Below are positions 12,036 to 24,360 of a DNA stretch of 64,000 bases, in pieces. The translations under genes and the position numbers were made by a program. Numbering within the stretch: the stretch's first letter is position 1; the number at the start of each line of letters is the position of its first letter. The notes below the pieces were generated by a model. It did not search any database, had not been told where the DNA came from, and worked only from the letters and a program-made list of their open reading frames with translations. Source of the stretch: Kudoa neothunni (taxonomy: Eukaryota > Cnidaria); contig OZ199840.1 in NCBI GenBank assembly GCA_964304625.1, positions 620,001 through 684,000 on the forward strand, in the 5' to 3' direction.

Positions 12036-12620
12036 ATCCGGAGTAAAAATAAGCCAATTCGATTTGGTTTTAAGTTTGGGTAATAGTCAATAAGAATGAA
12101 TACATTTACGATTTCAAGATATATATTGGAAAATATGAAGTCGTAGATCGTTTACTTGGACTTGACGCATATGTAGTTATGAACTTCCTAGATGAAGTAA
12201 ATGATTCTGCAGGAATTATGATTTATTTAATATTTTTTTACAACAAAAACATTGAAAAAAAATCATGGAAACTAGAATAATTAGTTTTATTACAACTGAA
12301 AAGTATCCATTTATACCCTCAAAAATTTTTGCTAGGAACAGAAGAGGTCATTCTGAAGAATAACACAAAGCCATTACTTGTTATTAGCAATTATCTTTTA
12401 TGTCATCAATCAACAACAATTCAAAGGTTTTGGAAAATAAAAAAAGCAAATTCCTATATTCCAACCATATATGATTGAAGTCTATAACAAATACATCTGT
12501 GATATAGATTTAGCATACAATAAAATCAATAATTACCGCATTTCTTTTGATGTTAAAAATGGCGGTATTGGCAATTACTTACCAATTTAATATCTACATG
12601 TGTTGTCAACTTGTTGGGAA
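12036..12620 (+). pseudogene. piggyBac transposase fragment (catalytic and C-terminal blocks)
   Basis: From about 12079 a frame reads VWVIVNKNEYIYDFKIYIGK, then LGLDAYVVMNFLDEV and an F..NK block. This matches the piggyBac order: strand, Y...f.vYtGK, lG..VV..Ll, then the DNffTs region. Around 12456-12550 another frame reads IPIFQPYMIEVYNKYICDIDLA, equivalent to IP.P..I..YNk.MGGVDl.D. Stops and frame changes show a dead copy. Its N-terminal half is missing; the fragment sits between a mariner and another piggyBac remnant, so the area is nested or rearranged. Confidence 0.65.
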
Positions 12621-12901
12621 ATATTCTGCTTATGGCGAGAGCTCCGTTTTTTCACTATACCTCATCGATAAATGACCTCAATTTTACTTAAAATGTGCGG
12701 ACCAATTTCAGATATTAGAAGACCATCTTTAGCGAATAAAATAATGAAAAATATATGTCATAAATCCATTACATGATTGTACTAGCTGCTCTATCCGATT
12801 ACACCAGAAATGCTTTTCAATATTCCATAAATTAATAATTATTAAAGGTATTCAATATTATAAATAATGTATAGGTTGATATAGCTATTTATTTTGGGAT
12901 T

Positions 12902-14110
12902 GTGATCGGCGGGATTTTAGATGAAGTTTATAACAAACTTAAAAAAAATGATCTGATTATTAATCGAATGATGAAATTAATTTTAAAGAGAACTAATTAC
13001 CCAATTATATGGAAAGATAGAGGAAATCGATTTGATAAGCTAACACGCATTCAAAAACGAAAACACTTTCAAATTAAATCAGGGTTAAGAAAAAATATGT
13101 TGAAACAATCTCATAATTAATATATGTCGTTTGAAGATTAAAACTGACCGCCATATACTCGATTGGATTGTTGACTGTACGAACAAATACATAAACAAAG
13201 GCGAAATGGGTTAGTTTTAATCACAAATGATGACCTAATGAAGTATATTGGTTTTAGTTTGCTTATGGGAATAATGAAAGGCAAAAACGGGCATTCGAGA
13301 ATTTTGGCCTCCTAAATACGTCCAACCGACAATCATACAATTCATATCCATTTTTTTAAAATTTTCTTTCTGCATAAGATTTGAAAAAAAGGTAAACTTT
13401 CATAAGAGAAATGTTCGAAATTTTTATTGACAATTATCAGCGAAATTATTCTCCGAGTGAATAATTGACGATAGACGAACAGAACAACATGTGATATTCC
13501 GAGGTATATGTGGATTCAAAATTTACTTTACAAACAAGCCCTGGAAATGTGAAATTAAAATGGGAGCATTGGATGATTACGCAAATGTTTACTTATTTAA
13601 TGCCAAGGTATATCTTTGAAAAGAAAATGGTCAAGTAGAGTTTTATTAGGGAGAAAACGTAGTAAACAACCTATGCAAGTCTGTTTTTAAAACTGGTAGA
13701 AATGTTACGAAGGACAACTTTTCAACGATGTTATCTCTTGTGAGATTCTTACTAATCCAAGAATAATAAATCAGTCGTTCTTTTGTCTACATTTCACAGA
13801 AATGCAACAATTGAACAAACTAAAAGCTCTGTAATTGTTACGTATTATAATAACACAAAGTTACGAGTTTAGACTCTTGACCAAGTAGTAGGGCATTTTT
13901 TCGTAAAAAGATAAACCAGAATATGGCCTGTGGCAATTTTTTTCAACGTGTTGGATATTTCTGCGTACAACTCATTTGTTATATTGCGAAAAATACAAAA
14001 AATTTATCGACAAATATAATACTAGAGATCAAAATGTAATATTATGTAAAAGGCACCTGGTGTTATTGCCTATTGTGCTTCAAGAGTTAAAATCCAACTA
14101 GATAATTTTT
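12902..14110 (+). pseudogene. piggyBac transposase remnant, nearly full-length but broken
   Basis: An N-terminal basic segment (12902-13120) is followed at about 13215-13300 by an ITNDDLMKYIGFSLLMGIMKG-like block (two frames), matching T.eEl..fiGi.iLMGi.k. Near 13430-13620 are NYSPSE, LTIDE and RGICGFKIYFTNKPWK, matching the family's ltiDE.m..frGr..f.qYmp.KP. An LCKSVFKTGRNVTKDNF block at about 13674-13725 matches the DN.FtS region. Internal stops exclude activity. The catalytic Asp in LTIDE and the second Asp in TKDNF can still be seen. Confidence 0.65.
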
Positions 14111-14166
14111 TATATTTTTTAAAGAAGCAATCCTTTCGATAATAATAAAATATAAAAATCAGTTTT

Positions 14167-14560
14167 ATGTCTCAAAATATGACAATTCAACATAACGTTG
14201 ATGATGTTGAATTTAACGGCTACTTGGGAACATTAATTCTTATGGCTACTCATAAGGACCGCAGAGAGCATAGCAAACAACTTTTTAATACATGTATAAA
14301 AGCAAATTTGTTTATAGGCAATTGCCCAGTTGTCATAGATTTCGACAAATATCAAGAGCAATTCTCTTTGATGACTATAATACAAGAAAAGGAAGAATAA
14401 ATATTTTGCGATTCATGATATTCTTAGTATGTGGATTGGTGTTTTACCAAAATGCTTTGTACCATTCGAAGATGTCGCCATCAATTAGCAGTTGGTCTCA
14501 ATCCAAAAAATTAGACAGTGTTGGTGAAAATATCGTTGAAACTTTGTGAGCCGCTGTATT
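14167..14560 (+). pseudogene. piggyBac transposase N-terminal fragment
   Basis: The frame at 14167-14400 reads NVDDVEFNGYLGTLILMATHKDRRE, resembling the piggyBac entry block Eik.flGillLmg..kd.R.. . A following DFDKYQEQFSLMTI resembles the RF..i...lrFdD block. The continuation in another frame (14350-14549) reads FDDYNTRKGRIN. No catalytic core follows. This is the weakest of the piggyBac calls. Confidence 0.45.
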
Positions 14561-15011
14561 TCCCAGGGAGAAATATTGTAAAGCATAATATCCTTATATT
14601 ATACAATGTATGAAATAAGCTTCTCGAAGAAAATATGACTAAGTTGGGTGCAAATCGACGATAGTGTCTATTTGCATTACCTCTATATTTGCTTTTTCAT
14701 TTACATTAGTCATTGCAAATGAACAATAATAATAATAGCCGCAGATGCGAAATAATATTTTTTTGATTGGCATTTAAGTCGTACGTCAATTATTATCAAT
14801 CGTAGACATTACAGTCATTTACTCCATAAAATAATTAAAAAACTGTTAATTATCAAAATTAGAAAAAAATACTTTTATCGTTTAATTCATTTTAAAAATA
14901 ATATTATTTATCGTTTTTGGTTATTAGTGTTTTTCTGCAATAACTAATTTAAAAAAAACACATATCGAGGTAATGATTGGATCCTCACACATGCACCGAG
15001 GGTGTGAAAAT

Positions 15012-15719
15012 CAGGGCGTCCAAACCTCGAGTATTTCCCTAAGATCTAGGGGGTTTTTCACTTTAAGCTAAATCTTGAGGTTTCTTTTTCATTTACATAA
15101 CTTTTATTTTCTTGAAATCTTTGATATCAGTTTATAAATAATAAGTTTTAGAATTAGGTAGAATAATCATATTTATTGTTTTAGTAATTGAGAGAATTTA
15201 AATTATTCGAAATTCTACAGAGATGTCGCGGTTGTCGACAACACGCTGTTTTTCGATCCTTGAATAATTGTTATTTAATCAATTGTTCTTATTATTCTGT
15301 GATTCTATTTGGGTATTTCAACGCTGTCTTAAAATTTTCTATTTTTTTAATAACACATTTGAATTATGTGTGAAATTTCAAACGGAGATCAAAAAAGCGC
15401 GTGGGATAATATGTGCTCCAATCAAGATTGGTTAAAAGTAGACTTTAAATATTGGCTTGGTAAATACGCTAAGGGCAGAAATTCCAGCTGCTGCAAATGT
15501 TTAACGGATTTATTCGTTAATGAACACAGTAAAAACCAAACAAACTAACTCATTAAAGGTTAAAACTGTAAAATGTAAACTTATCGCAAAGCAGTTGATC
15601 AGAAGAAATAATAATCCGTGTTTGACGTCGCAGCCAGCAAATAAACTAATACATGATGTGAACAGCGGTGTTGCGAGCTAACGATACCTTGTTTTTTCCA
15701 ATAGTTATTGGACGCCCTG
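15012..15719. mobile_element. Small hAT-type element with 12-bp terminal inverted repeats
   Basis: CAGGGCGTCCAA at 15012-15023 is exactly mirrored by TTGGACGCCCTG at 15708-15719, giving a 708-bp unit. A CAGGG... terminus is typical of hAT transposons. Inside, the plus-strand frame at 15366-15548 encodes DWLKVDFKYWLGKYAKG followed by CCKCL and a His, resembling the degenerate zinc-finger N-terminus of hAT transposases (W...d..f..Wl....g...fC..C). The rest of the transposase is absent, so this looks like an internal deletion derivative (MITE-like). The 8-bp flanks do not match, so no target duplication is evident. Confidence 0.65.
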
Positions 15720-17054
15720 ATACAAACAGCCACCATCCTATCCGACATAATAAACCAGAAATTTCACCCTGTGCTTTGCCACCAAAAACGTAACATTATA
15801 CATATATATATATATATATAGTAGACATATTTAATTCGAAAAGAAACTGATGATACTATCATATGTAAGCAAAAAAAGAGGTAATATTAATGTTTTAATT
15901 ATCAATGAATGATAATATTAATAATGATTGTAAACGCAAATCAGGAGTGACTATTCATTATAATTCAACAATAGTGTCACGGATCCTATATCCATTAACC
16001 TCCGTTATACACTAGAAGGGAATTACACTATATTAAAATATATTACGACTATTAATTACTTATCATATATATTCGACAGCTACCATTAAATTTTCTTCCT
16101 TAGGGCGCAGAAACATAAAAGTCTCCACGACAAATAGGTTGTGTTGATATTACAGATCGTATGGTGGCATCTGTTTCTTTCTGACGGAATAAAAGATGAT
16201 GGCCAATGGTGGTGTTTTTTAAACAATTTATCTATCATTCATAAACACCATGTTAATACATAAAAAAATATTTGATGGCAATATTATCCAAAGAATAATT
16301 TTTTATACACTAGTTAAATTGCAGTTAGTAGATAGATTAAATTAATGGAAAGAAATAAATTAATTAATTAAAAAACTTTTCCAAAGTCATTTTCTCTTGC
16401 ATTCCACAACAACTCACAAGTCGAACTCTCAAAGTAAATTGTCAAGGGGGAAATTTCGACCCAATTAGTTGAAATAAAAAAAGAATGTTTGTCTTGAATG
16501 TAATAGATACTGCTACAAAAATCATGTGTTGAAAAATTGCCTAAAAATTAATATAATGATTTTTAACTAAGCTAATTAAGAAAATTTATATATTTTTTTC
16601 TTTCAAATGAAATAATAACAACTCGGGTATCATATAAGTTATAACCCCTCCCTTCCTAAATTCTTTGGAGATAAATCGATTTTATGTAAATTAAAGAGTT
16701 TAAAACCCACACAATAAATAATCTCGACTATTACAACAACCATCAATCTTCGTTGATAATTGAATATATTAAACGTTTTATAATTCAAAAAAACAAAAAA
16801 TTTCTAATTGGTTTTTTCCATTTGCATGCTTAGGTAAACACAAATTAATCTAATTTAAATGTATATTAATATTCATGATTTCGTTAGTATCGACCTAAGA
16901 ATTAAAAATTTTTATGGTGAATTTTGGGGGAAGAGAAAACGGAAAAACAAATAACAATCCTACAAGGATGCGATTTAGATGCCACTGTTGCAATTAAAGA
17001 AACAACTATCAACAAACATATCTGCACGAACGAAATTACACACGGAAGAACAGA
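15720..17054. other. AT-rich intergenic region with TA microsatellite
   Basis: No gene is recognised. A TA dinucleotide run occurs at about 15801-15821. The right-hand part borders the stop codon of the Nup107 gene. Confidence 0.4.
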
Positions 17055-20000
17055 CTATTGATTTTTAGGGGAAACATCCTTGGTAGCGAAAGGAATTTTG
17101 TCCTGCTCAAGCAGGTGGCGAGCAGCTTCAGTGAGAATATCCATGAAAATACAGCATTGTTCTTTGTTGAAATAGTCAATGACAGAATTTTGTTGGAAAC
17201 TTGTTGATTTGTAGGAAAGTTCCAACACCTATCAAATACGTGATCCAATTTAACTATTGTACACAACGTGCAAGCAGAAAGGGAAATTACTTGACTGTAC
17301 ATTTTTTGCGATAAATACAACCGGCCCAAATAAAGCAAGCAATAAGGATGCCAGAGCCTAACGATAAATCCATATATAGTGGAATCATCCAAACATAGGG
17401 TTGAATCCTATGAAAAAGTAGCGGCATGAGAAAAAAATTGATGATTCAGATTCAGTCCATTTCGCCTACCTTGAGATTCAATTCTGAGATATTGTAGAAT
17501 TTGTCGTTGTCGAAACTATTCTCAATTATTTCGATAAGGTCCTATGACAAATAAACTATGATTTAAACGATCAAATATTTATTTTAATTTATTAAACAAC
17601 TAAATATTTCTGTTTATATAAAATTAGTCGAAAATAATCGTGTAATAGGAAATTATTACATTCATTTCACAATGGAATTATTAAGATAATAATCACTTAA
17701 TTAGTTAATATTATATAAAACTAATAGTAGTTACACCAAAAAATTAGTAACGAAACGATAAATCTTCAAATTTTACCTTCACATAACTCTCATCACAGAA
17801 TTGTTCACCATGAATCCATCTATCGAAAGCGGTTACGCTGTACTAAAGGGTCACGTATTTCATAAACCTCCAAATGATTTTTTAATTCCAGTTACCAAAA
17901 CATCGAATTCCATATGAAACTGATCGATAACATCTTCAAAATATTCTGCACTTACCTGTCATAATAATGTTCATTATTGTTAAACAATGAATGACTCACA
18001 TTTAAATTGTCCTTATTGATATAAAGCCGATCGATGGAACAATTTCTGAGATGGGACATTGTGGAGACGATGAATTCATTGAAATTAGTTTGAAAAATAC
18101 CAAGGTGTTTAATCACATGATTCATAACCTTTTCCACAAGTATTACCACCAAAACGGCCAACTTGGAATCGTTAATAAACCATTCGATAGAATCGTTGAG
18201 TTCTGAGATAATCTACATAAAAAAAGAGTTCCATGTTTTAGTACAGTGGCAATTCGACAACCTTATTCAAATCAGTAGGCGAGGTTTCGAGCACCTATTA
18301 ATAACAAAATTAATAATTCAACAGTCAAAAAAATAAAGCCATTACATGATTTATAGAGTCCTCACAGTGTGTGTTAACCATATCAATAATATCCAAGTCT
18401 ACAAATGATAAAATCGGCCATAACAAATTTGAATGATATATACCAGTGGATTTGGCTAGAGAAATAATATCTGCTTTATTTGATACAGGACTGATTTCTG
18501 AAGAGATTAAATAAAAGTAAAACATTTTGCAAACACTAAATACTTTTGAGGAGTCTCGAAAACGACATGTATCTCGAGTGTGGGGGAAGAAAAGTTAGTA
18601 GAAATGGAACAAGGTCAGTTTCGTCACTGGCAACCAGAGCATCAAAATACCATTCACATATACACATGAAATCGCCACATTCAACACTTTCGTCATCTCC
18701 TGTTAATTCACTCGCGAGCTGCACAGTAGGTTTAATCAACAAATACAAATAGTTCTAAATATGAGCGAAATCGGCTTAATAACTCTAGAATAGGTGCAAA
18801 TCTACTCACCAAGAAACGCAAAAAATGTATTTTATTGATGGAATATGTGTGACCGGGATTATTTGTGGTTAGATCACCACAATATTGATTGAATGTGCTA
18901 AGAATAGCTGATCTAAGTTTCTCGGGAAACGTGCTATGACTCTCAGCAACATTTCTATAGGGTGTATTTTGATTGTGTGTATTGGAAGAACCCACTAGCG
19001 AACCATTGAAGTTTTCAGTTGGAGCCAAACTTTCCAGCACAACTCTCACTATAGATTTATAGCAATCATCAATTGGTTCTGTGAAACGACTATCGTTTAT
19101 GTTTGAAGGATTAGAGTTGGTATCATTAAAAATGACGTCGATGTGTTGAGCCAGCACCTGATGAAGACTGATATCAAGTGGCGAGGATATTTTTTTATCG
19201 AGATATAGTTTGCAGTAGGTCCAAATTAAGTCGCGATAACTTTCCTTTACCTCCAATTGCACATTAACATTATTGCTGAAAGCCCCATAGAAGGCACGTT
19301 CATAAATATCGTAATTTTTCTAATATAAACCATTACTATTTTCCACCAACATCAATCAACCGACGCACATTGTTGGATATTCTATCGCACATTTGTCTCC
19401 ATTTCAACCGCATGTGATTGCCCTCAACACCTTTACATAATGATTAATTATAATTAATATCGATTAAATTGGTAACAAATTTAGTTAAATAAAATACGTA
19501 TATTCTTCTCGATTCGCTCAAGTTGCCACCCCTCCATAACTGCAGCTTTGAGATACTGTTTCTGACTTAGACATAGATCAATAGCCTGTATAACCATATT
19601 ATCAACAATACAATCGCCGATAAATATATATCACTTTGGTTAGTTTTCCGGACCGGATATATTGATATAACCTTTTGTTGGTGAGTTCAATGTTGTCCTT
19701 AATGATCGTAACAAATTCGGGTATGAGTTATGAAAATAATTTAAATAAAAGAACTTGAATATCATTAGGGATGTTTCGTTTGTAGATATGGATCGAATCA
19801 GGATCCTTTTATAAAAAATGAACACATTTAAATTGGATGGAATGAATAGATTACAATTCTAAAAGGCTCATCGTTTTTATGCTTATGGGAACGTTTTCTT
19901 GGTCTTAGTTTGAATTCGGCAGCCATTTCCTCTCTAAACATACGTCGACTCAATTGCAAAGTATTGCAAAGTAGTTTAATCTTACAAGAAATCAATCTGT

Positions 20001-21158
20001 TTCGGAAAATTATCAAAATCGCTACTCCATACTAGTGAAAACTTTTTCTCCACATAATAACATCGTTCACACCAATCAATAATGATCTAGATTGAAGAAA
20101 TTAATGAGTTTTTTTGTTTTTTAAGTGATTACTTGTGCTAATTCCATATCAGGATATTTCACAAAAAGATAACTCACATAGTCATACTCGCTTTGATTTT
20201 TCATCTTTTCAGCTCTAGCCAACTACAGCAAACTTAATGTATTGATCTGATCATAACGATAATACTTCTTGAGAGAAATCAGTATTTTCGGCATTGAAAT
20301 GAAATCTAATTATTATTTAAACGAACATACGATTATATAAACAAATTTACAATTCCAGCACATAAAACAAATCCCACAGAAAATATTCATTCAGCAATTG
20401 TTTGCATGTGGTGAGTAGAGCGCTGTGTGGCGACTTTCGGTTGGTTTTTTTGTAATGCATTTTCATGAGATATGTCAGGGTTGCCACGTAATCGTAAGTG
20501 GCCTATAACAGAGTGAGCCTTTAAAAAAAATTTCGCCACCAAAAACCCACATTTCTATACAGCATCAACATCAAATGGAACGGCTCGTGTGCAGGCATAT
20601 TCACGTAAAAGTATAGATATTTAGAATTCAAAGAATTATCTAATACAATTTTTTTAGGTTATATCTCATTAGATTTACTTTCAGTGTTAGAATCCAATTT
20701 TTCAAGGTTGCTTTCGTCGATTATTGATTGAGCTGATTCACAACGAGGAATATCCTTTTTTGAAAGATAAAAATTTAAAACCCCATCAACTATAAAACAA
20801 CCTGCATCAGCGACATCAAATATGACACTTTTTCCACAGATAAATCATTCACATCCAAACTATCAATGTGAGCATGGTCAAAATGAACGGTGTTGTCATT
20901 CTAAATAGTTTCGTTGAAAATTGAATTTGATAACGTATTTTATTTAATTATTTAACCACCATTTTGATCGTAAACCTGGCTTAAATTGACACAATGGTCG
21001 GTAACAATTAAGAAACGCGCCTGCGCCTAATACATTAATACATTAAATACGTAATCTAAAGTTGATAGCAATAATTAAATTTCTCTATCTAATATACATT
21101 TGACTTATTTAACGCAATAATGAGTCCAATATGACATGTGTGAATGAAGTGGCTTCAT
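17055..21158 (-). CDS. NUP107: Nucleoporin Nup107, many small exons
   Basis: Nup107 is a helical scaffold subunit of the Y-complex of the nuclear pore. Conserved blocks follow the family order across small exons separated by 42-92 nt GT-AG introns. ELAQ|IIIDWCERC (about 20085) is the IVDWLE region. DPDSIHIYKRNIP (about 19810) is the LDPD region. IRSGKLTK|AIDLC and AAVMEGW (19510-19660) match the LIRAG...LC...WRAa.leGW block. YERAFYGAF (about 19290) matches the YErAiYaal block. LVPFLLTFLPP and ADIISLAKSTG (18440-18620) match the LipfYtshLP and LA.eaGL repeats. VTAFDRWI (about 17850) matches the AYLeAh.sFneWf block. The final exons (17291 upward, then 17055-17228) match the C-terminal helices and end in SPKNQ. 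The proposed ATG at 21158 and the first three exons (20750-21158) are the least certain part. Confidence 0.82.
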
Positions 21159-24100
21159 CTAGTTTTTTGGGAGATGATAATTGTTTTCATTACTCATTAA
21201 TCCATTAAAATCATTATATATATATATATTATTATACGCATTATTATACACATTATTAGATGAAGGATGTCCTCGAGATCTTCCTTGAATGTTTTCTAAT
21301 TGTTATTATTTTAATTGTTTTTTGATAACAAAATGCCGGAAGACCTATGTCACAAAGGAGATCGTATACACGAAATGTTTTTGATTATATATTTTTTTAT
21401 CTTCCTAAAAAATAGTAAAATTCTCTCCAAAACCACTTTAATATGATTAAGGTGCAAAATTAACGTATCCTCGGAGAAGGGGCGAGCATTTCAATTTCAA
21501 GTTGTTATGGTCCATCTCATAATCTAACAACGAAAAAAATTTAAATTATTTATCATCAATTTCTAGATAATTCTGTTTACTCGGATCCAACATGGTTATT
21601 GGAAAATAAAACGGGGACCATCTGTTTAATGAAAATTTGAGATATTTATTTTGTCAACTTTAATAAGCGGATCAAATTGGGAGGAAATGTGGAATTTATA
21701 AATAACGTTCAAAGAATAGTTATATATATTTATCGATAAAAAATATGCTGTATTTTTTTTATACAGTCATATATACGAAGATTTAATCAAACCAAATTCC
21801 AATATGATTATTAAAATAATAATATGTAGAAATTAATATTAATCATCCCAGTTTCAATACAAAAAAAATTTTTTATAGGATAATCACAAATAAAAATGAA
21901 AGTAATTATTAAGGATAATGTTAACAAATAAATTTCACCTAAAAAAGCGGAATATCAAAGTAAAGATTACGTTTTAATTATGAAACTGATATTTAAATTA
22001 AATAATAACATTTCTTAAAGTTAAGAAATGATTGTCAACGGTTTTATAACTTTAATAGAAAAAATGCAATTATTATAATATATATTATCGCCTAATGCTT
22101 TTAAAATGTTAACAAAAAATGTAGTAAATTAAGTTAATATTTGTACCAAAATCTTATTGGGACTCAAATTTTTACTTATCAAAAATGCTACCTTATATTA
22201 ATACTTTTCTATATAATATTTGTACAAATATTTTTTAAACAAGATTTCTAATATATTAAACTATTTTTATTGTTTATATTACTACATTTAATTTTTTGTT
22301 GATGATAAATTTTCATTAAAATGCTCGTTTAAACCTCTAACATTTATATAAAATTCCAATTAAAAATTTATAAACTAAACATACTATTGATAAACCTATA
22401 TATCCGTATTAAAAGTTAAAATAATATTTTTGTAAAATAGTAAATAAGATATTTTAGTGGAATGTGCGAGTAGACTATTTTTAGAATTTATCAATTAAAA
22501 ATTGTTACATATACATAGGAAAAATCTAATTGGCCTTAATAAATAAGGTTTAAATTAAGAAGTAGGAATAAGAAGAGAATATTCAATGCTAATTGCAACC
22601 AAATGGAGATTGCACGTGTACTCGATAATGTTCGGGTGAAGAATTGCCAAAATTTAAAGTTGTTATTTTGAGCTGTATCTTTGCTCTCGATATTATTTTA
22701 TTTTATCATAAACAGTCGTGAAAAAATTAGGAAGAAAAAATATGTGAAAGATAGTGATTTTCAGGTGCCACACACTCATACACTCTCCCATTACCTTGGT
22801 TTCCACCTAGTAGCAATGTTTAAAAATGGTAAGGAAACGACATAAATTGCCTAATTAATTGGTGGAATCGAACGACTTAGTAGCCATTGAGGATTCATCG
22901 GTCTGTAAATATTGCAAGGGACTTTACGAATTTTCGTAGATACAATCTGATAGCCTTAATATGCCTAACTTCTTATTAAATTTTTAATTTGGTGATCTTA
23001 TTCCGGTGTATGGTTTCTCAAAATTAATAGAAACAAACGAGAATTTTGAATCACGGATTTTTGACTCGATAAAGGATGACTTTATAATTAAGCGAGATAA
23101 TTTGATTAAATTTTAAAGATATAATGATGCTACCAATTTCTTCCATTGATGTAGTAAGGAGTTCCTCAAGATTGCGAAGTATACTTGGAAAGTGAAGGAT
23201 CAATACTCAATTTTAACGAAATATGATAAAATCAAAATTTTCAACTCTAGTTATAAAGATTGTAACCAAAGTTAGCATATGTGCCATCCGCAGTGGAGTG
23301 GTATGACAAACCTGCCAGTGATTATTCATTTCATTATAATGTTTGTTTATTTTTAATTTATCTTAGACATTTCTTTGAGAACGAGATATTTTTGGTTTTA
23401 ATTATAAAACTTCATGAAGATTAAAGGGATTAAATCAAGAATTTACGTTGTGCAATAGCAAAAACATTAATTTTTACAAATTTTAATTACATTTTATATA
23501 AAATTAAATCATCACAAAATAGGTTGTTGAAGTCATACACTATTATTATTTTTTTTATTACCGAAATAAAATTGCCAAAAAATATGCCAAAATATTCCCA
23601 ATTACCTAATATCGATAGTATATTGAAAATGTTCTTCTCCTGTTAATAATCATTGAAAAATTTTAATTATTATTTTCTATTATAAGACCCACATTTAAAT
23701 TTCCCTGTGAATATACGACATTTTTTACCGATTAATACACAATTTTTATAGAAAAGAAAGTTTATATCTTTGATAATCGAAATTTGAATGATTCAGATTT
23801 TAATATAAACACATAAGGATATTCGAAGGAAATAAATCATGTTCCACATAGAAACATGCTAGAACTCATTCTCACCACTCCATTCTTTCATAATGGAGTG
23901 GAAAATAAAGTTATTTCCAAGAAAAAAATAAATTCATTATATTTACTAGTCTAAAATGGCGTATATGCTCTATTTATCTAAATATTTAATAATATATGAT
24001 AATTATATTTGAGTATTGATGGATCCAGCTAGGATAGCTTGTAGTACTGAAAATTTATTCCTTTTCAAAATTTTCTAAAACATACATAAAATTAAGTTAA

Positions 24101-24360
24101 TTAAATACACTCATAGACTATTTGATTTTATTCGTAAAATAAATACAAATATAATGAATTATTATAGAAATTGATTGAAGGAACAAGCTCATGTATTAAA
24201 AAGTGAGAGAATGACAAAGATGCGCACGCGCGGGAGTTAGATCTCATTTTATTTAGAACTTGATTTTCTCCGTGACTTTTATGTGATATTATTGTTCTAA
24301 TTAATCACTACATTGTACGTAATATGTGTTTATTTTACACAGAGCAGAGAACGTAAAATA
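21159..24360. other. 3.2-kb AT-rich intergenic region
   Basis: Both strands were inspected and no gene or transposon family was recognised. The sequence is very AT-rich with A/T homopolymers. It separates the divergently transcribed Nup107 (left, minus) and NVL (right, plus), so it should hold both promoters. No motif could be assigned. Confidence 0.45.

Noticed and set aside
20750-21020. Separate gene upstream of Nup107 (frame reading ARFLIVTDHCVNLSQVYDQ)
   Set aside because: It joins in phase through short introns towards Nup107 exons and no independent stop or start separates it, but it remains the weakest part of that gene model.
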